Origin: Clostridium sp. 27_14
GTDB taxonomy: Bacteria; Bacillota; Clostridia; TANB77; CAG-508
DNA: 26,297 nucleotides
Direction of reading: 5' to 3'
Assembly (NCBI GenBank): GCA_001916035.1
Contig: MNRQ01000011.1
Span: 24,180 to 50,476 of the forward strand
Positions 22,360 to 26,297 of this stretch are shown here, piece by piece. The notes under the pieces are model-generated. The model saw nothing but the letters and a program-made list of their open reading frames with translations, searched no databases and had not been told where the DNA came from. Both the position numbers and the translations under genes were made by a program. How positions within the stretch are numbered: the stretch's first letter is position 1; each line of letters begins with the position of its first letter.

Positions 22360-23907
22360 ATGAAAGACAAATTAAAAAAAATAAAAATAAAACATATACA
22401 TATAGCAATAATAATAATAGGAATAATATTCATAAGCATACCAGCAATTCATGCAAACTTATGGTTTGACGAAAGCTACTCTGTAGCAATATCAAACAAC
22501 CACACATTTAGTGAAATATGGTCAATAGGAGGACATGATGTACACCCAGTATTCTATTATTGGATGTTAAAAATTGTATCAATAATATTTGGAAATAGCA
22601 TAATAAGTTATAGAATATTTTCAGTAATATCAATAGCATTACTAGGAATATTAGGATACACACATATAAGAAAAGACTTTGGAGAAAAAGCAGGAGCAAT
22701 ATTCTCACTATTAACATACACACTACCAGCAAATATAGTATATGCAAGTGAAATACGTATGTATGGATGGGCAATGCTATTTGTAATGATTATGGCAATA
22801 TATGCATACAGAATATATTCAAACAAAAAAGTTTTAAAAGAAAATAAACTAGAAAAAAAAGACATAAAAAATTGGGCTATATTTGGAACATTTAGTCTAA
22901 TATCAGCATACACACACTATTATGGACTAATGGCAGCAGGAATAACAAATATAATATTATTTATATGGATATTAAAAGATTCAATAAAACAAAAAAAATT
23001 CACTATAAACTTAAAAGCATTTACAATACAAGCAGTAATTGAAATTATATTATACATACCATGGGTACTATCACTACTATTACAAATGTCACAAGTATCA
23101 AACGGATTCTGGATTGGAGTAAAATTTCCAGACACGCTAATAGAAATGTTTACATTTCAATTTACAGGAAACTTAGAAGGTACACACCATATAAATAATT
23201 GGATAGCAGGAATATATGGAATAATATTCTGTATATACATTATATATTGTGTAATAAAGAACAAAAAGGCAACAAACAAACAAAAATTAGAACCAGCAAA
23301 ATTATCAATAATAATATATGGATTAGTAATACTAGGAGCCATAGCAGTATCAATAGTTATACAAAGACCAATAATTTATGCAAGATATTTATTAGTTATA
23401 ACAGGTTTACTAATATTTACTTATGCATATATAATGGCAAAAATAGGAAGCAAAAAAGGAAATATAGCAATAATAATATTAACAACAATAATAGCAACAA
23501 CTGTAAACATAAACTTAGCACAAATAAACTATGACAAATCAAACCAAGAACCAATAAAATATCTACAAGAAAATATACAAGAAGGAGACATAATGGTATA
23601 TGGAAACGAAGGAAGTGGATTTGTAATATCAGCAGTTTTCCCAGAATACATGCAATACTTTTATGACCAACAACATTGGGGAGTAGAAGAAGCATATAAA
23701 GCGTATGGACCAAATATGCAAACAGTATATGACCTAAGTTTCTTAGAAAACTACAAAGGCAGAATATGGTTTATAAATGCAGGAGAATATTTTTTACTAG
23801 AAGAAGCACAATCAAAATATGAAGGAATAAAAGTCATAAAACAAGCAAAATTTGATGTAAAATACCAAAAATACAGATACAGTTTCGCACTAGTAGAAAA
23901 AGAATAA
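22360..23907 (+). CDS. GT-C fold membrane glycosyltransferase (GT39/ArnT-like)
   Basis: About 515 aa with 10 or more TM helices. The first loop after TM1 carries WFDESYSVAI, with the catalytic-type Asp-Glu of GT-C enzymes that use polyprenyl-phosphate sugars, followed by HDVHPVFYYWMLK, a typical second motif. RMYGWAMLF in a later loop is also usual for the family. A C-terminal soluble part (about residues 390-515) follows the last helix. It would transfer a sugar outside the membrane onto a wall polymer or protein; donor and acceptor are not known. A GTG at 22351 is in frame, but ATG 22360 is preferred because its AAAGGAATGTG-to-ATG layout is the same as for the gene upstream. It probably works with the family 2 enzyme. 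Confidence 0.8.
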   Translation: MKDKLKKIKIKHIHIAIIIIGIIFISIPAIHANLWFDESYSVAISNNHTFSEIWSIGGHDVHPVFYYWMLKIVSIIFGNSIISYRIFSVISIALLGILGYTHIRKDFGEKAGAIFSLLTYTLPANIVYASEIRMYGWAMLFVMIMAIYAYRIYSNKKVLKENKLEKKDIKNWAIFGTFSLISAYTHYYGLMAAGITNIILFIWILKDSIKQKKFTINLKAFTIQAVIEIILYIPWVLSLLLQMSQVSNGFWIGVKFPDTLIEMFTFQFTGNLEGTHHINNWIAGIYGIIFCIYIIYCVIKNKKATNKQKLEPAKLSIIIYGLVILGAIAVSIVIQRPIIYARYLLVITGLLIFTYAYIMAKIGSKKGNIAIIILTTIIATTVNINLAQINYDKSNQEPIKYLQENIQEGDIMVYGNEGSGFVISAVFPEYMQYFYDQQHWGVEEAYKAYGPNMQTVYDLSFLENYKGRIWFINAGEYFLLEEAQSKYEGIKVIKQAKFDVKYQKYRYSFALVEKE

Positions 23908-24010
23908 AAAAGCTAAAAGCAATTACAACCAACAAATAAAAATATAAATAACAAAAATGAAGAAAAAAATACAAATAAAAAAATAAAAAAGTATTCAAAA
24001 TAAAATAAAG

Positions 24011-24066
24011 AAAGGAGAGTATGATATATTTTAAGAAATTACATATATCATACAAAGAAGAATATG
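24011..24066 (+). promoter_or_regulatory. Shine-Dalgarno and start codon separated by a perfect hairpin
   Basis: AAAGGAG (24011-24017) is followed at once by an 11-bp perfect stem, GTATGATATAT (24019-24029) with ATATATCATAC (24043-24053), then 10 bases, then ATG 24064. Unfolded, the spacing is 46 bases, far too long; folded, it is about 11. An alternative is a 17-codon frame from ATG 24021, too close to the Shine-Dalgarno site to be efficient, which overlaps the next gene. Confidence 0.5.
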
Positions 24067-24453
24067 GAAAATAACGAAAACCAACAAACAAATCAAGAAT
24101 TTCAAAATAATCAAAAAGAACAAGTAAACCAACAAGCACAACAAAACAACCAAAAAGTAAGAACAGCAGAAGTAGTACAAACAAATGAAAAAGAAAAGAA
24201 ATATAATGGAGTAGCAATAGCAAGTTTTATATGTGGACTAGTAGGACTAGCAGAATACCATTTTCCATCTGGGGTAGCAGCAATAGTAACAGGAATAATA
24301 GGACTAGTAAAATTTAATGAGCAAAAAGAAAAAGGAAAATGGATGGCAATAACAGGAATAATACTAGGAGTATTAGATATATTATGGAGTATAATAATAT
24401 TATTAATAGCGTTAGGAATATTTGTAACAGCAATTGGAACAACAGTATATTAG
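24064..24453 (+). CDS. DUF4190-like small membrane protein with N/Q-rich head
   Basis: 129 aa. The first 45 residues are polar, rich in Asn, Gln and Glu, and probably disordered in the cytoplasm. GVAIASFICGLVGLAEY, VAAIVTGIIGLVKFNEQKEKGKW and MAITGIILGVLDILWSIIILLI follow; the small-residue TM helices and the short basic loop GKWMAITGIILG are typical of DUF4190 proteins. Function of that family is unknown. It stops 3 bases before the next gene's ribosome-site region (the TAG is part of AGGAG), so translation of the two is coupled. Its own start depends on an unusual hairpin-spaced ribosome site. Confidence 0.75.
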   Translation: MENNENQQTNQEFQNNQKEQVNQQAQQNNQKVRTAEVVQTNEKEKKYNGVAIASFICGLVGLAEYHFPSGVAAIVTGIIGLVKFNEQKEKGKWMAITGIILGVLDILWSIIILLIALGIFVTAIGTTVY

Positions 24454-24465
24454 GAGTTGAAAAAA

Positions 24466-25350
24466 TTGAAAGAATTAAAAAAATTCATAATATTTATAGC
24501 AAGTATAGGATTCATAGCAATAATGATAGCAATATACTTTCTATTTATAAATGATGAATCACAAGTACCAAAAAATGTTCAAGAAAGAGACAATGTATAT
24601 ATAAAAGAATACGGAAACAGAAAAGTATTCGCAATAGACCCAGCAGAAAAAAACGAAAACAATAAATACATACTATACTTCCATGGAGGAGCATATATGG
24701 GAGGACTAGAAAACTATCACTGGAACTTTATAGAAAAACTAAGCAAAGAAACAGGATATGGAATAATAATACCAGACTACCCATTAGCTCCCAAATATAC
24801 TTATAAAGATGTATTTGAAATGATAGAACCACTATATACAGATATGATAAAAGAAATACAGCCACAAAACCTAATAATGATGGGAGACTCAGCAGGAGGA
24901 GGACTAGCATTAGCATTAGAAGAAAAACTAGGAGAAGAAAATATAGAAGTACCAGAAAAATTAATATTAATATCTCCATGGTTAGACACAAGAATGACAA
25001 ATCCAAAAATTGATGAAATACAACCAAACGACAAAGACCTAAACAAAGAAAAACTAAAAATAGCAGGAATAGCGTATGCAGGAGAAAAAGACTGTAATAG
25101 TTACTTAGTAAACCCAATAGAAGGACAAAAAACAAAATTAAAAAATGTAACAATATACACAGGAACTTATGATATTTTAAATCCAGACACAAAAGAATTT
25201 GCAGAACAAGCAAAAACAGAAAATGTAAATATAACAGTAAAAGAATATGAAAAAGCAAGCCATATATGGATATTAAGAAGCGAAGACGAATTAGCAACAA
25301 GTGCATATAAAAGCCTTATAGAAGATTTAAAAAATAACACAGTAGAATAA
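24466..25350 (+). CDS. Membrane-anchored alpha/beta hydrolase (HSL-type esterase)
   Basis: 294 aa from TTG 24466, chosen because AGGAG (24452-24456) lies nine bases upstream; an earlier in-frame TTG at 24457 is too close. An N-terminal TM helix (about residues 6-26) anchors an external hydrolase. YFHGGAYMGG is the oxyanion-hole motif of hormone-sensitive-lipase-type enzymes, MMGDSAGGGLALAL carries the nucleophile Ser, TGTYDILNPD holds the acid Asp, and ASHIWIL the catalytic His, so the triad is complete. The family cleaves esters and includes acetyl-xylan and lipid esterases. An extracellular, membrane-tethered esterase downstream of two glycosyltransferases suggests deacylation of an envelope glycan, but this is inference. 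Confidence 0.88.
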   Translation: MKELKKFIIFIASIGFIAIMIAIYFLFINDESQVPKNVQERDNVYIKEYGNRKVFAIDPAEKNENNKYILYFHGGAYMGGLENYHWNFIEKLSKETGYGIIIPDYPLAPKYTYKDVFEMIEPLYTDMIKEIQPQNLIMMGDSAGGGLALALEEKLGEENIEVPEKLILISPWLDTRMTNPKIDEIQPNDKDLNKEKLKIAGIAYAGEKDCNSYLVNPIEGQKTKLKNVTIYTGTYDILNPDTKEFAEQAKTENVNITVKEYEKASHIWILRSEDELATSAYKSLIEDLKNNTVE

Positions 25351-25378
25351 AAACAACAAAGCAAAGAGAGTGAGAAGA

Positions 25379-25601
25379 ATAAAAGGAATAGGAATATGAC
25401 AAAGTGACTTTAAAATATTAATAATAAAAAACAACTATTATTAAAACAAAACACATAAAAGATGTTATAGATAATGAATCATCAGTAGTACTAATAACAA
25501 GACCAAGAAGATTTAGAAAAACATTAAATATGAGTATTTTAAGATACTATTTTGACTGCACACAAAAAGATAATAAAGAGTTGTTTAAAGGATTAAAATA
25601 A
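25379..25601 (+). pseudogene. Relic of an AAA-ATPase-like/DUF1703 (PD-(D/E)XK) protein
   Basis: Only the N-terminal part is left, in pieces. GIxQSDFK and DFKILIIKNNYY (25385-25439, with an in-frame stop at 25397) match the SDFK...NNYYYVDKT start of the family; the frame then breaks (about 8 bases missing) and resumes as IKDVIDNESSVVLITRPRRF, RKTLNMSILRYYFD and KDNKELFKGLK, ending at 25599-25601. The P-loop glycine is already mutated (RRFRKT where the family has RRFGKT). The remaining 400 or so residues are gone. These proteins are common, often multicopy, in gut Clostridia and Bacteroidetes and behave like mobile or decaying genes. Confidence 0.8.
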
Positions 25602-25657
25602 TTATAAAAGGTACCTTTGGAGACAGACTCAAAAAACACCATAAAATAAAGAGATAT

Positions 25658-25715
25658 AAAAAATACCTAACTGAGAAAACAAATAACAAAAAAAGTTTTC
25701 AGTTAGGTATTTTTT
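25658..25715 (+). terminator. Intrinsic terminator
   Basis: AAAAAATACCTAACTGA (25658-25674) and TCAGTTAGGTATTTTTT (25699-25715) form a perfect 17-bp stem that can be extended by GAAAAC/GTTTT with a small bulge; the arm ends in TTTTTT. It would end transcripts from the hydrolase operon after the relic. Confidence 0.8.
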
Positions 25716-25776
25716 ACACACTACTAACAAAACTTTTTTATTAATCTTTGCTAAAAATATAAGTAAAAAACAACTA

Positions 25777-25831
25777 AAACTAAAAATACACATTTACAGA
25801 AAAAAAGCCTGTAAATGTGCATTTTTAGTTT
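25777..25831. terminator. Second terminator-like hairpin
   Basis: 25777-25799 pairs with 25809-25831 over 23 bp with one A-C mismatch, with loop AAAAAAAGC. The right arm includes CATTTTTAG and is followed by TGTTCTTTTA. It is 60 bases after the first terminator and has an unrelated sequence. Confidence 0.6.
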
Positions 25832-25935
25832 GTTCTTTTAACCTATATTATATGATAAAATATGAACATTAAAAGGTATAAAAAACAAAATAAAAAACAA
25901 AAACACCTTAAAATTTACGCAAAAAAAATATTTAT

Positions 25936-25952
25936 TTAAGTAATAAACTTAA
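25936..25952. repeat. 17-bp palindromic site, copy 1
   Basis: TTAAGTAATAAACTTAA. The outer six bases on each side are themselves inverted (TTAAGT/ACTTAA). The exact reverse complement occurs at 26091-26107. Confidence 0.6.
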
Positions 25953-26090
25953 ATAAAATAATATACTTAAATATATACCATATACCAATAAAAAATGCAA
26001 TATAGGTAGAAAAAAATTTTTAAAAAAATTAGGTATAAAAAACATGAAAAAGGTTAATACTGTAAGTAAAAACAAAATTTACCATTTTTA

Positions 26091-26107
26091 TTAAGTTTAT
26101 TACTTAA
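26091..26107. repeat. 17-bp palindromic site, copy 2 (inverted)
   Basis: TTAAGTTTATTACTTAA, the exact reverse complement of 25936-25952, lying 34 bases before the start codon of the last gene. The pair could be an operator for DNA looping, or the ends of a small element. Confidence 0.6.
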
Positions 26108-26141
26108 TAAAAAAATAAAACAAAAATGGGGGAAAAGAAAA

Positions 26142-26297
26142 ATGAATCAAATAAAAAATGTAGAAACAAAGCACACATTTACAAAAAGAGGTAAAAAAGA
26201 AACAGGAATCACAATAGTAACCCTAGTAATAACAATAATAGTATTACTAATACTATCAGGAATAACCATAACAGCACTAAGTGGAGACAATGGAATA
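26142..26297 (+). CDS. Type IV prepilin-like protein, 5' end only
   Basis: 52 codons up to the window edge, still open. MNQIKNVETKHTFTKRGKKE is a basic leader, followed by TGITIVTLVITIIVLLILSG, a hydrophobic helix, then ITITALSGDNGI. This is the class III signal layout: a basic leader ending in Gly, a helix starting ITIVTLV, and a GxNGI stretch after the helix that is typical of clostridial prepilin-like proteins. The usual Glu5 is replaced (T or V, depending on the cleavage point). It contrasts with the leaderless proteins at 7979-10860 and would need a prepilin peptidase. GGGGGAAAAG precedes the ATG. Confidence 0.7.
   Translation, partial: MNQIKNVETKHTFTKRGKKETGITIVTLVITIIVLLILSGITITALSGDNGI

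Larger units (their letters stand above)
25840..26141. other. Gene-free AT-rich leader region of the last gene
   Basis: 302 bases with no open frame of note. It holds the two 17-bp sites described separately and the repeat AGGTATAAAAAACA at 25874-25887 and 26031-26044. No confident promoter or riboswitch was seen. Confidence 0.5.

Noticed and set aside
25840..26141. Cyclic-di-GMP riboswitch before the prepilin-like gene
   Set aside because: Such riboswitches often precede pilus genes in Clostridia, but the conserved GEMM core and GNRA-type elements are not visible.

Overview
This window looks like chromosome from an endospore-forming, very AT-rich member of the Clostridia, probably an uncultured gut lineage. 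It holds spoIVB, a sigma-H type promoter in front of spoVG, Shine-Dalgarno sites of the AGGAGG/GGAAAG type, TTG and GTG starts, and very heavy use of AUA and AAA codons. No 16S rRNA or other taxonomic marker is present, so the assignment is inference.

Layout. (1) 62-1037: a Cof-type HAD phosphatase with a perfect consensus promoter. (2) 1158-13131: the main system, one co-directional block that reads as a divergent Tad/type IVb-like pilus or secretion machine. In order it has a CpaB/RcpC-like SAF protein, two tandem MinD/ParA (CpaE/TadZ-like) proteins, a membrane-anchored CpaF/TadA-like ATPase, a TadB-TadC-like platform protein broken by one frameshift, four small pilin-like paralogues that start MENA(S/A)(K/E)AL, a fifth divergent relative with its own promoter, and two larger single-TM proteins in the place of minor pilins or TadE/TadG. 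(3) 13296-14534: spoIVB. (4) 14542-20538: mostly minus-strand housekeeping genes (murC, an MgtA-like P-type ATPase, asd), with spoVG on the plus strand; spoVG carries an internal deletion and frameshift. (5) 20869-25350: envelope-type genes, namely a processive family 2 glycosyltransferase, a GT-C glycosyltransferase, a small DUF4190-like membrane protein and a membrane-anchored alpha/beta hydrolase. (6) 25379-26297: a decayed AAA-ATPase-like relic, two terminator-like hairpins, a noncoding stretch with a 17-bp site present twice in opposite orientation, and the 5' end of a gene with a type IV prepilin-like N-terminus.

How the pilus block should work (inference from Tad systems): the ATPase powers the polytopic platform, which assembles the small single-TM proteins into a fibre or pseudopilus; the ParA-like pair would position the machine; the CpaB-like protein would guide the fibre across the wall. 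The unusual points are the lack of any prepilin peptidase or secretin in the window, pilin-like proteins whose TM begins almost at the start codon with no visible leader, an ATPase with an N-terminal TM anchor, fused platform domains, and a ParA partner without a P-loop. Hairpins between genes and very different Shine-Dalgarno strengths suggest that the pilin genes are expressed at different levels from the machinery.

Two lesions (the platform frameshift near 6142 and the spoVG deletion near 16511-16520) should be checked against reads before being taken as biology.
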